Source: Achatina immaculata (taxonomy: Eukaryota; Mollusca; Gastropoda; Stylommatophora; Achatinidae). Taken from it: a DNA stretch of 64,000 bases. How positions within the stretch are numbered: position 1 is the stretch's first letter; each line of letters starts with the position of its first letter. The notes below the pieces were generated by a model. That model was not told where the DNA came from and made no database searches. It saw only the letters and a list, made by a program, of their open reading frames with translations. The stretch lies in NCBI GenBank assembly GCA_009760885.1, contig CM019696.1:47872017-47936016 (forward strand), in the 5' to 3' direction. A program made the position numbers and the translations under genes. This document shows, one piece after another, positions 45,904-56,934 of the stretch.

Positions 45904-47488
45904 TGAAGAAAGGTTCTCATTCTTCTACTACTGTTCTGAAGCCTTGCAGCAAGGTTTTCCTATCATGTTCCAGTTCTGTACACTGTGTGAGGACTGCTTT
46001 GTTGCTTACTTAAAATGATACATAAAATGCTCCCTCCATCAGTCCATCTTGTAACTCCCTCTTAAGCTTACTAGAAGTCCTACCCTGGTGCGAGGATTTA
46101 ACTTACAAAGTGTACTCCCATATGGCTTCCCCATAACATTATGAGAGAATTATATGTAATTCATTTATGTAATCCAATAAATCAAATTCATTTATGTAAT
46201 CCAATAAATCAAATTCATTTGTGTAATCCAATAAATCCACTCCAGACTTTTCTTCACACACACTTCCCACCCCAAGTTTACTTATGTATTTACCATTTTT
46301 ACTTTCATCTACACTGCATGATGAAAATGATGAAGATCTCTGTGTGTATTTCACTGACAAATTTTCCTCTTGTAGTTTAACTTTTATTTCCTTGTTATTT
46401 CTCTGCTGTATACACTGAGAAGCTATTCGCTTGCTTCTTCTGTGTGGCTGTTCTAAAGCACATTCACTTTCACTCTTATATGAAAGTGAACATCTCACAT
46501 CCTGAAACTGAAATGACTTTTTATTGAACTGTTGAACTGATGTTTTATGATTCAGTTGATGGCTCTGTGGAGTTCTGTGATTCAGCCAATGATTCTCTAA
46601 GGTTTCATGACATGAGCATGTTTGCTCTCTGCCTATAAACAAATCACTTTCTGCATATGCTCTTATCAGATGCTTCATTCCAGATGCAGAACATCTTTCA
46701 ACTGCACTTTTCAATGAAAGGTTTAATGCACCTTGAAGCAGCAACTGCTCTTTGATCTTCTCTTCCTTGCTATCTCTAAATTCACACGCCTCTGCCAAAC
46801 TTTCTAAAACATTCAAATATCCTTCAACTTTCTCTCCTGGACTTCTTGTTCTATGGAGGAGTTTCAGTCTTTCATACATAACAAATATGAGAGGAAAAAA
46901 GAGATCTTCTAGCTGGGCTAACTTAAAAGAGACATCCACAGCAAACTCCACTTCAGTGTTCCTGGCACAGGCAAGGAAGATTAACAGAGAACTATGGTCC
47001 AGCTCTGATGTGCTTTCCTTCTCTGCTTTGATGCAGGACTTAATGAGGTTCCAGAAACTGATAGCTTTACCTCCAGGATCAGCACTTTCTGGAAGGTAGT
47101 TCAAAACATCTGTACAAACCATCAGCCCAGAACCACCTTCTAGCAAGTCTCTGAAGAAAGGTTCTCATTCTTCTACTACTGTTCTGAAGCCTTGCAGCAA
47201 GGTTTTCCTATCATGTTCCAGTTCTGTACACTGTGTGAGGACTGCTTTGTTGCTTACTTAAAATGATACATAAAATGCTCCCTCCATCAGTCCATCTTGT
47301 AACTCCCTCTTAAGCTTACTAGAAGTCCTACCCTGGTGCGAGGATTTAACTTACAAAGTGTACTCCCATATGGCTTCCCCATAACATTATGAGAGAATTA
47401 TATGTAATTCATTTATGTAATCCAATAAATCAAATTCATTTATGTAATCCAATAAATCAAATTCATTTGTGTAATCCAATAAATCCAA
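45067..47488. repeat. Tandem segmental duplication, period 1248 bp
   Basis: 45067-46240 equals 46315-47488. A 74-bp stretch (46241-46314) between the copies occurs nowhere else nearby. Breakpoints lie at TGCATG on the left and AATAAATCCA on the right, next to a 27-bp repeat of TTCATTTATGTAATCCAATA-type (three copies at 46155-46230 and 47404-47478). Confidence 0.95.
46139..47151 (-). CDS. Helical non-finger exon, copy B (longer)
   Basis: Same exon as copy A, offset exactly 1248 bp, same acceptor. It continues past SSC into SVDESKNGKYISKLGVGSVC, EEKSG and an acidic repeat of FDLLDYIN units, stopping at 46139-46141. No substitution between the copies was noticed in the coding part, so the duplication is recent. 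The longer end may be read-through into an intron: a GTGTAGATG sequence follows TGCA and could act as a weak donor. Function unknown; probably upstream of the finger exon in the same transcription unit. Confidence 0.6.
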
Positions 47489-48105
47489 TCCAATAAGTAA
47501 TCCACATAGTCCAGTTATTTATTTATTTTTCTGTTCTTTTCGTCAAGAGCTACTTAACTTCCTTCTTACTTTAAGTTCAATTCCTTCAGGTATCTATTAA
47601 GTATCTTGATGCACATGAAGTATCTTGTCACATTTCAATCATCACTTGAATTATCTATGAAGTGTGAAGCTTTAAAGCTTTTTCAAACCTTTCTTCAGTC
47701 ATCTTATTATTCAGTCGTCATATTTCTGTCATTCTTTCAGTCACCTTTGTAGCATCACAGTTTTTTCCACAATCAGAGTATCCAGATTTTCATGATGTAT
47801 GCCTCATGACGTGCCATCGGCATATTTTCCCATTCATAATCCACCCAGTGTTTCCATCATGAGAAGAACAAACATCATGAGTTTGATCACTATATAATGG
47901 GAAAAAAAAGAGAAAATATTAGCTATTTAAGTTCACTTTCTTTTGCCTGTGTTTCTGTAAAATATAACTTGATGGCATAACTCCATTATGAAAATGTTCT
48001 AATTTAGACACTCGTATTCAGATCAGGTCTGTCTGCCAACATATGATAATCACAGGTACAGATGGGTGAAGATGCTTAGGAAGTAAATCATGACAAAAAA
48101 ATCTG
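47489..48105. other. Non-coding stretch
   Basis: No exon recognised. Short degenerate TTTCAGTCATC-like repeats occur. Confidence 0.5.
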
Positions 48106-49225
48106 GAGAGATAGAGTGTATGTGTGTGTGTGTAGGAGTGAGAAAGTGTATGTGTGAGAGAGAGAATGCATGTGTGGGTGAGAGAGAAAGTGTGTGAGAG
48201 AGAGTGCATGTGTGGGTGAGAGAGTGTGTGAGAGAGGTGCATGTGTGGGTGGAGAGTGCATGTGTGGTGAGAGAGAGTGTGTGAGAGAGTGCATGTGTGG
48301 GTGAGAGAGTGTGTGAGAGAGTGCATGTGTGGGTGAGAGAAAGTGTGTGTGAGAGAGGTGCATGTGTGGGTGAGAGAAAGTGTGAGAGAGAGTGCATGTG
48401 GGTGAGAGAGAAAGTGTGTGGAGAGTGCATGTGTGGGTGAGAGAGAAAGTGTGTGAGAGAGAGTGCATGTGTGGGTGAGAGAGAAAGTGTGTGAGAGAGA
48501 GTGCATGTGTAGGTGAGAGAGAAAGTGTGTGTGTGAGAGAGAGTGCATGTGTGGGTGAGAGAGAAAGAAAGTGTGTGTGAGAGAGAGTGCATGTGTGGGT
48601 GAGAGAGAAAGTGTGTGAGAGAGAGTGCATGGGTGGGTGAGAGAGAAAAAAAGTGTGTGAGAGAGAGTGCATGTGTGGGTGAGAGAGAAAGTGTGTGAGA
48701 GAGTGCATGTGTGGGTGAGAAAGAAAGTGTGTGAGAGAGAGTGCATGTGTGGGTGAAAGAGAAAGTGTGTGAGAGAGAGTGCATGTGTGAGAGAGAGTGC
48801 ATGTGTGGGTGAGAGAGAAAGTGTGTGAGAGAGAGTGTATGTGTGGGTGTGAGAGAGAGTGCATGTGTGGGTGAGAGAGAAAGAAAGTGTGTGTGAGAGA
48901 GAGTGCATGTGTGGGTGAGAAAGAAAGTGTGTGAGAGAGAGTGCATGTGTGGGTGAGAGAAGAAAGTATGTGAGAGAGAGAGTGCATGTGTGGGTGAGAG
49001 AAGAAAGTATGTGAGAGAGAGAGTGCATGTGTGGGTGAAAGAAGAAAGTATGTGTGAGAGAGAGTGCATGTGTGGGTGAGAGAAGAAAGTATGTGAGAGA
49101 GAGAGTGCATGTGTGGGTGAGAGAAGAAAGTATGTGTGAGAGAGAGTGCATGTGTGGGTGAGAGAAAATGTGTGTGAGAGAGAGATAGAGGAAGTGTGTG
49201 TGTGTGTGTGTGTGTGTAAGTGAGA
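48106..49225. repeat. GT/GA-rich minisatellite, about 38-bp unit, about 28 copies
   Basis: Units of GAGAGAGTGCATGTGTGGGT plus GAGAGAGAAAGTGTGTGAGA with variable lengths. Minus frames stay open for up to 429 codons (His/Ser/Leu/Thr), an artefact. Ends in (GT)n at 49193-49218. Confidence 0.95.
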
Positions 49226-49590
49226 GAGTGTGAAAGAGAGAAGGAGAATGAAAGAGAGATGAAGGAAGGAAGAGAGGGGGGAAGCTACGCAGTCAATAAA
49301 GAAATACACGCAAGCTTGGTTTGTTGTATCTGCAGTCAAGTGTGGGAATCAAATATTGCTAAATCAACCATGAGAATAGCTACTCAGTAAAACAATAAAA
49401 CAATTTTCTCATACTTCCACAAACATCCACCTGCTTACAAATATTTTCCTACAGCAAAATTAGACACAACTGCATGAAGAATTTTTTTTTTTTGGAAAAA
49501 GACTTTGGTACTGCAGTATAAAGTGCACTTTATAACAAGACAAAACTAAAACCAGTCTGAACCTTCCCTACACTTCACTATGACATCTTA
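49226..49590. other. Non-coding spacer
   Basis: Nothing recognised between the array and the triplicated block. Confidence 0.5.
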
Positions 49591-49735
49591 TCTTATCTTC
49601 TATCGTATATCCTTCCCGTGCCGTTAAACGTCACATAGGGCTCGCAAAGTAGTTCGCCAATTTTTCCTGTCTTCGGCTAGTCTTTCAACCTCATCAAAGG
49701 ATTTTATGCCTGTTAATTTGGCCTCTTCACTATGA
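49591..49735 (-). mobile_element. LINE 3'-end fragment (first family), copy 1 of block
   Basis: The minus strand gives the tail KRPN.TGIKSFDEVERLAEDR-like, ELLCEPYVTF and GGCACGGGAAGGATATACG with a decayed ATAAGAT tail. Only about 130 bp remain. It marks the left edge of the 1.8-kb segmental copies. Confidence 0.8.
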
Positions 49736-50015
49736 CATCATTGTTGTTGAAATCACCAGTTCTCGATCGACTTTGGGGTGGAGGATTTTATGATTAGAGA
49801 GAGACAGAAAGAGACCAACGATTAGCAAACTCAAACTGCTGGAATACTGATCTTACTACAAACTACAAAACTGTACATGATCTACAGGATCTCAAACTTT
49901 ATTGACATTTAATCAAACCCTAAAATTCCCCACAGGTTGAGAACCCCTTCACTTGAGCGATGCATCATAAAACAATGCGTCTATACATCAGAACTAAACT
50001 CCCAGCATATCAGAC

Positions 50016-50309
50016 TTGGGAGTTCAGGTTCAGCAGGAAGACAAAGACGAACAAATTTTAATAAGTGGAAGTATGAAGGTCATCAAGTGCAACACCCAAG
50101 TGAAACAGGACACACGTAATGAAGCGAACTGGCATAAAAACGTCTCTATCTTTGACAGATGTGAAAACCAACACTTGCCAGACGTAGAGAGTCGTGTCCT
50201 AGAACTGCCTCGAGTTAGGCGCCAGAACTTACGTGGACCCAGATGCCCATACTTCTTTGGTCTGTTAGGGAGATGTTTCTTGTCTACGTGTACATATTTA
50301 CCAATATAA
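50016..50309 (+). other. Open frame of 97 codons in the repeated 1.8-kb segment, coding status unknown
   Basis: Reads VQVQQEDKDEQILISGSMKV through RVLELPRVRRQNLRGPRCPY and ends STCTYLPI; an AATAAA lies about 25 bp after the stop. Also at 51814-52107. In copy 3 a one-base deletion joins it to the upstream frame (53571-53942). It could be a terminal exon or chance; identity between copies reflects recent duplication, not selection. No domain recognised. Confidence 0.25.
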
Positions 50310-50589
50310 TCACTCCTTGTACTTTAAATAAATGTATAAAATATCTGACGAAAACGTTCAAATTTGTACCAGTTCTTGTCGGTTGCTTCTTGCCGTCTGC
50401 ACAAACCTAACAGAGAAGCTTAGAGTAGCGTGCCCTTGGGGATGTAAAATTCCCCCCACCCCCCACTCCCAGAATCGATGGTTCCCAGGGAGGGCAGTGA
50501 TGGGAAATGGAGCGGGTTGAATTTGAGGAGGGGGAGGGGTATCACAACTGAATGAAAAAAAAATGTGGGGTTTTTTTTTGCGCTGGCGA

Positions 50590-50638
50590 TGGCACCTGTG
50601 AGGCAAGAGGGCAGCAGCCAAAATTTTGGGAACCACTG
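50590..50638 (+). mobile_element. DNA-transposon-like 3' terminus (tentative)
   Basis: CCAAAATTTTGGGAACCACT plus G resembles the ends of hAT-like elements (the reverse complement begins CAGTGGTTCCC). Also in copies 2 and 3. No matching opposite end or transposase was found. Confidence 0.3.
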
Positions 50639-50999
50639 AGTAAAGGAATGCCATGGTCGTGAACTGGGCTAACCTGGAGTTGTGGGTTCCAGTTACATTC
50701 CCGATCACATTTTTTTAAAAATTAAACCTAACCTGGAGCACTTGCAGGAGAACTCCTTTTATGAATGTCAGAGAACACTACAAAGTCTCCAAAGATGGCA
50801 TAAACTTGCATTTTTCATCATCAAATGTTCCTGTCACTGCTTCACGCCTGATAATGCGCTGCTTTGTTCTGAGTTTTCCACCATGAAAGCAACATACTAT
50901 GCACGGTAATCAAATCATTAACCATTGTATATTTCATATCCATATTGTGTGTAGCACTCTCTGCGCTGCTGCATTCATTGAATTATGTCTTTGTTTCGT

Positions 51000-51127
51000 C
51001 AAGATTCATGACGAGCTCCAGACAGATGGTCGACCAACAAAGAACGGCTGTAACAGTCACTTACGCTGAAGGAGACATTCAGAAGGCGATCAGAGCTCCC
51101 ATGGATGTATCCGAAGTGCATGAATGA
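51000..51127 (+). other. Exon-like segment in the repeated 1.8-kb block
   Basis: After an acceptor-like TTTGTTTCGTCAAG the frame reads FMTSSRQMVDQQRTAVTVTY, then AEGDIQKAIRAPMDVSEVHE and TGA. Repeated at 52799-52926 and 54634-54761. Family not recognised. It could be the last coding exon of a gene whose upstream part lies elsewhere. Confidence 0.3.
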
Positions 51128-51388
51128 TGGTCTTTCCTAAGTAACTAAGGCTTTTTTGTTTCTTTTCATCAACTTGCATCATATCTGAAGACTATGCCAC
51201 TGCGCTTCTCCTGTGCAAAAAAAAAAAGAAAAAATAAAAACGTCCTCGGTGGTAGCTTCTCAGATATTATATGGCCGTTTTATTTGTAGGATCTTTCTGT
51301 ATGATGGAAGTTCGTGGTTTTGTGCACCAGAGACCTCAAAGTTCATAAATCACCAGAAGTCGTAATGACAATAATAATGGCAATTTCC

Positions 51389-51533
51389 TCTTATCTTCTA
51401 TCGTATATCCTTCCCGTGCCGTTAAACGTCACATAGGGCTCGCAAAGTAGTTCGCCAATTTTTCCTGTCTTCGGCTAGTCTTTCAACCTCATCAAAGGAT
51501 TTTATGCCTGTTAATTTGGCCTCTTCACTATGA
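51389..51533 (-). mobile_element. LINE 3'-end fragment (first family), copy 2 of block
   Basis: Duplicate of 49591-49735 carried along by the segmental duplication, so not an independent insertion. Confidence 0.8.
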
Positions 51534-53186
51534 CATCATTGTTGTTGAAATCACCAGTTCTCGATCGACTTTGGGGTGGAGGATTTTATGATTAGAGAGA
51601 GACAGAAAGAGACCAACGATTAGCAAACTCAAACTGCTGGAATACTGATCTTACTACAAACTACAAAACTGTACATGATCTACAGGATCTCAAACTTTAT
51701 TGACATTTAATCAAACCCTAAAATTCCCCACAGGTTGAGAACCCCTTCACTTGAGCGATGCATCATAAAACAATGCGTCTATACATCAGAACTAAACTCC
51801 CAGCATATCAGACTTGGGAGTTCAGGTTCAGCAGGAAGACAAAGACGAACAAATTTTAATAAGTGGAAGTATGAAGGTCATCAAGTGCAACACCCAAGTG
51901 AAACAGGACACACGTAATGAAGCGAACTGGCATAAAAACGTCTCTATCTTTGACAGATGTGAAAACCAACACTTGCCAGACGTAGAGAGTCGTGTCCTAG
52001 AACTGCCTCGAGTTAGGCGCCAGAACTTACGTGGACCCAGATGCCCATACTTCTTTGGTCTGTTAGGGAGATGTTTCTTGTCTACGTGTACATATTTACC
52101 AATATAATCACTCCTTGTACTTTAAATAAATGTATAAAATATCTGACGAAAACGTTCAAATTTGTACCAGTTCTTGTCGGTTGCTTCTTGCCGTCTGCAC
52201 AAACCTAACAGAGAAGCTTAGAGTAGCGTGCCCTTGGGGATGTAAAATTCCCCCCACCCCCCACTCCCAGAATCGATGGTTCCCAGGGAGGGCAGTGATG
52301 GGAAATGGAGCGGGTTGAATTTGAGGAGGGGGAGGGGTATCACAACTGAATGAAAAAAAAAATGTGGGGTTTTTTTTTGCGCTGGCGATGGCACCTGTGA
52401 GGCAAGAGGGCAGCAGCCAAAATTTTGGGAACCACTGAGTAAAGGAATGCCATGGTCGTGAACTGGGCTAACCTGGAGTTGTGGGTTCCAGTTACATTCC
52501 CGATCACATTTTTTTAAAAATTAAACCTAACCTGGAGCACTTGCAGGAGAACTCCTTTTATGAATGTCAGAGAACACTACAAAGTCTCCAAAGATGGCAT
52601 AAACTTGCATTTTTCATCATCAAATGTTCCTGTCACTGCTTCACGCCTGATAATGCGCTGCTTTGTTCTGAGTTTTCCACCATGAAAGCAACATACTATG
52701 CACGGTAATCAAATCATTAACCATTGTATATTTCATATCCATATTGTGTGTAGCACTCTCTGCGCTGCTGCATTCATTGAATTATGTCTTTGTTTCGTCA
52801 AGATTCATGACGAGCTCCAGACAGATGGTCGACCAACAAAGAACGGCTGTAACAGTCACTTACGCTGAAGGAGACATTCAGAAGGCGATCAGAGCTCCCA
52901 TGGATGTATCCGAAGTGCATGAATGATGGTCTTTCCTAAGTAACTAAGGCTTTTTTGTTTCTTTTCATCAACTTGCATCATATCTGAAGACTATGCCACT
53001 GCGCTTCTCCTGTGCAAAAAAAAAAAAGAAAAAATAAAAACGTCCTCGGTGGTAGCTTCTCAGATATTATATGGCCGTTTTATTTGTAGGATCTTTCTGT
53101 ATGATGGAAGTTCGTGGTTTTGTGCACCAGAGACCTCAAAGTTCATAAATCACCAGAAGTCGTAATGACAATAATAATGGCAATTT

Positions 53187-53344
53187 CCTCTTTTCCTCTC
53201 AGATAAGTTTTGATATTGATACACAAGAATGGCAGTTTCCTCTTTTCCTCTCAGACAAGTTTTTATATTGATACACAAGAATGGCAGTTTCATCTTTTCC
53301 TCTCAGATAAGTTTTGATATTGATACACAAGAATGGCAGTTTCC
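53187..53344. repeat. 52-bp minisatellite, three units between segment copies 2 and 3
   Basis: Same unit as the large arrays at 55.0 and 56.9 kb (AAGAATGGCAGTTTCCTCTT start). It joins directly to CCTGTTAATTTGGCCTC inside the former LINE end. Confidence 0.92.
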
Positions 53345-55007
53345 TGTTAATTTGGCCTCTTCACTATGACATCATTGTTGTTGAAATCACCAGTTCTCGA
53401 TCGACTTTGGGGTGGAGGATTTTATGATTAGAGAGAGACAGAAAGAGACCAACGATTAGCAAACTCAAACTGCTGGAATACTGATCTTACTACAAACTAC
53501 AAAACTGTACATGATCTACAGGATCTCAAACTTTATTGACATTTAATCAAACCCTAAAATTCCCCACAGGTTGAGAACCCCTTCACTTGAGCGATGCATC
53601 ATAAAACAATGCGTCTATACATCAGAACTAAACTCCCAGCATATCAGACTTGGGAGTTCAGGTTCAGCAGGAAGACAAAGACGAACAATTTTAATAAGTG
53701 GAAGTATGAAGGTCATCAAGTGCAACACCCAAGTGAAACAGGACACACGTAATGAAGCGAACTGGCATAAAAACGTCTCTATCTTTGACAGATGTGAAAA
53801 CCAACACTTGCCAGACGTAGAGAGTCGTGTCCTAGAACTGCCTCGAGTTAGGCGCCAGAACTTACGTGGACCCAGATGCCCATACTTCTTTGGTCTGTTA
53901 GGGAGATGTTTCTTGTCTACGTGTACATATTTACCAATATAATCACTCCTTGTACTTTAAATAAATGTATAAAATATCTGACGAAAACGTTCAAATTTGT
54001 ACCAGTTCTTGTCGGTTGCTTCTTGCCGTCTGCACAAACCTAACAGAGAAGCTTAGAGTAGCGTGCCCTTGGGGATGTAAAATTCCCCCCACCCCCCACT
54101 CCCAGAATCGATGGTTCCCAGGGAGGGCAGTGATGGGAAATGGAGCGGGTTGAATTTGAGGAGGGGGAGGGGTATCACAACTGAATGAAAAAAAAAATGT
54201 GGGGTTTTTTTTTGCGCTGGCGATGGCACCTGTGAGGCAAGAGGGCAGCAGCCAAAATTTTGGGAACCACTGAGTAAAGGAATGCCATGGTCGTGAACTG
54301 GGCTAACCTGGAGTTGTGGGTTCCAGTTACATTCCCGATCACATTTTTTTAAAAATTAAACCTAACCTGGAGCACTTGCAGGAGAACTCCTTTTATGAAT
54401 GTCAGAGAACACTACAAAGTCTCCAAAGATGGCATAAACTTGCATTTTTCATCATCAAATGTTCCTGTCACTGCTTCACGCCTGATAATGCGCTGCTTTG
54501 TTCTGAGTTTTCCACCATGAAAGCAACATACTATGCACGGTAATCAAATCATTAACCATTGTATATTTCATATCCATATTGTGTGTAGCACTCTCTGCGC
54601 TGCTGCATTCATTGAATTATGTCTTTGTTTCGTCAAGATTCATGACGAGCTCCAGACAGATGGTCGACCAACAAAGAACGGCTGTAACAGTCACTTACGC
54701 TGAAGGAGACATTCAGAAGGCGATCAGAGCTCCCATGGATGTATCCGAAGTGCATGAATGATGGTCTTTCCTAAGTAACTAAGGCTTTTTTGTTTCTTTT
54801 CATCAACTTGCATCATATCTGAAGACTATGCCACTGCGCTTCTCCTGTGCAAAAAAAAAAAAGAAAAAATAAAAACGTCCTCGGTGGTAGCTTCTCAGAT
54901 ATTATATGGCCGTTTTATTTGTAGGATCTTTCTGTATGATGGAAGTTCGTGGTTTTGTGCACCAGAGACCTCAAAGTTCATAAATCACCAGAAGTCGTAA
55001 TGACAAT

Positions 55008-55735
55008 AAGAATGGCAGTTTCATCTTTTAATCTCAGATAAGTTTTGATATTGATATACGAGAATGGCAGTTTCATCTTTTACTCTCAGATAAGTTTTGA
55101 TATTGATACACAAGAATGGCAGTTTCATCTTTTCCTCTCAGATAAATTTTGATATTCATACACAAGAATGGCAGTTTCCTCTTTTCCTCTCAGATAAGTT
55201 TTTATATTGATACACGAGAATGGCAGTTTCCTCTTTTCCTCTCAGATAAGTTTTGATATTGATACACGAGAATGGCAGTTTCCTCTTTTCCTCTCAGATA
55301 AGTTTTGATATTGATACACAAGAATGGCAGTTTCCTCTTTTCCTCTCAGATAAGTTTTGATATTGATACACAAGAATGGCAGTTTCCTCTTTTCCTCTCA
55401 GATAAGTTTTGATACTGATACACAAGAATGGCAGTTTCCTCTTTTCCTCTCAGATAAGTTTTTATATTGATACACGAGAATGGCAGTTTCCTCTTTTCCT
55501 CTCAGATAAGTTTTGATATTGATACACGAGAATGGCAGTTTTCTCTTTTCCTCTCAGATAAGTTTTGATATTGATACACAAGAATGGCAGTTTCCTCTTT
55601 TCCTCTCAGATAAGTTTTGATATTGATACACAAGAATGGCAGTTTCCTCTTTTCTTCTCAGATAAGTTTTGATATTGATACACAAGAATGGTAGTTGCTT
55701 CTTTTCTTCTCAGATAATCTTTTCTTATATTGATA
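55008..55735. repeat. 52-bp minisatellite, about 14 copies
   Basis: The unit AAGAATGGCAGTTTCCTCTT, TTCCTCTCAGATAAGTTTTG, ATATTGATACAC. Variants: ACGAGAATGG, TTTATATT, CATC for CCTC. The last unit decays at TTGCTTCTTTTCTTCTCAG. Each unit contains a CTCTTTTCCTCTCAG pyrimidine tract plus AG, resembling a splice acceptor on the plus strand. Confidence 0.95.
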
Positions 55736-56099
55736 CATAAGTTCTCCGAGAGGGATTCTAAATGCTGATGCAAGACTTGTCCCACATCATTCTCTTTTGT
55801 TTACCTCGTTCAGTTTTAATACACAGTAGGTCACACTACCACAACACGATGCAATACAACAGAGAAACCCTGTGGGGCTCATATAAATCCTCCTGCGGGG
55901 CCCCGTCATTTGGGCCCGTGAACAAATGACAGCTGCAGAAGTTGCTATGCATTCTTTTCTTGTTAAGTTTGCCTGGTGTCTGATTTATTCCATCATAACA
56001 GAACTAGTGCAGCGACAAGCACTGCCATTGCCACGTATTTGACACAGCGACACAAGTCTCCGCGTGCGTGCGTGTGTGTGTGTGTGTGTGTGTGAACAA

Positions 56100-56169
56100 A
56101 GTTCCAGCTGTTTATTTAGAAAGCGCGCGCGTGACGTCACGTGCGCGTGGACGAGGTCTCTGTGACGAA
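56100..56169 (+). promoter_or_regulatory. CpG-rich CRE-containing promoter-like region, copy 1
   Basis: Perfect CRE palindrome TGACGTCA at 56132-56139 inside GCGCGCGCGTGACGTCACGT, 38 bp before an in-frame ATG (56170). A second TGACGTCA lies at 56183-56190 within the open frame. CREB/ATF-family factors bind this motif. The CpG density stands out in an AT-rich neighbourhood. No TATA box is seen. Whether it is active is inference. Confidence 0.5.
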
Positions 56170-56302
56170 ATGTGCGTTCTTGTGACGTCATCATGCACTA
56201 GTGACGGTTTTCCGCTCTTGTCACAAACAGGACCAGATATCGCAGCCTCTGTAGTGTTCCCAACAACACATTTTGTTTTTAACCCTACAAGCTCTTTGAA
56301 TG
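56170..56302 (+). CDS. Upstream exon of the large zinc-finger-like gene, copy 1
   Basis: The frame from ATG 56170 reads MCVLVTSSCTSDG, FPLLSQT, then GPDIAASVVFPTTHFVFNPT and SSLN plus one base before the donor GTGAGA at 56303. Alternatively the exon starts at 56231 after acceptor TTGTCACAAACAG, making a 72-nt exon with phase 1 at both ends. Its one-base overhang fits the large exon at 60499. Duplicated at 58923-59055. It may be an alternative first exon, a tandemly included exon or a dead copy. Confidence 0.5.
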
Positions 56303-56664
56303 GTGAGATTTATATCTGTAAGATGTAATATTAAATGTCGTTTCCCAAAAATATTAACTTGAATCTTACGGTTCCTTATTTTGATTATTTAATTGTAAGA
56401 ACGAAAATGGTTGTGCAGTCGCTTGCAGGGCTGGTGTATCATGGGTAGACAAGATCTGGTCCTTTGATGACAAGCTACATCATTACTTCACCTTGACTAA
56501 CACTTTAGGATTGGCTTGTATTTATTTTTTTTTTGTAACAGAGTCAACCAGGTTGTCTGTTCTTGAAAATACTTTGGGAATGTAAACTTCTTCTTCGTTC
56601 GCAGGGAATGTAAACAAAGCCACGGTTACCAAATCCTTTCCTGATTTCATGCTTAAAGTTCCTT
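56303..56664. other. Intronic sequence, duplicated part
   Basis: Same as 59056-59417. No feature recognised beyond a T run near 56525. Confidence 0.5.
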
Positions 56665-56934
56665 TCTCTCTCTCTCCTTCTGTCTTTCTTTCTTTCTATC
56701 TCTCTCTCTCAGTCTATCTCTATCTGTCTCTGTCTCTCTCTGCCTTTCTTTCTCTGTCTGTCTCACGCTCTCTCACGATATCTCTCTATTTCACTCTCTC
56801 TCACGCTCTCTCTCACGCTCTCTCTCACGCTCTCTCTCTCTCTCTATTTCACTCTCTCTCACGCTCTCTCTCACTCTCTCTCACGCTCTCTCTCACTCTC
56901 TCTCTCATGCTCTCTCATTCTCTCTTTCACAAGA
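56665..56934. repeat. CT-rich microsatellite array, copy 1
   Basis: (CT)n with CTCACG interruptions. Cut at TTTCACAAG, where the 52-bp array takes over. Open plus-strand frame is artefactual. Confidence 0.9.

Larger units (their letters stand above)
49591..55007. repeat. 1.8-kb segment in three tandem copies
   Basis: Copy 1 49591-51388 and copy 2 51389-53186 have a period of 1798 bp and are almost identical. Copy 3 (about 53345-55007) lacks the LINE end and is joined through three 52-bp units (53187-53344). The copies differ mainly by homopolymer lengths and one deleted A near 53687. Within each copy lie short open frames and an (A)n-rich GAAAAAATAAAAACG site. In plus orientation two transposon-end-like motifs also occur: CCACAGGTTGAGAACCCCTT, and CCAAAATTTTGGGAACCACT plus G. 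Confidence 0.93.

Noticed and set aside
48018..49339. 429-codon His/Ser/Leu/Thr frame
   Set aside because: Translation of a GT/GA microsatellite; all three minus frames are similarly open.
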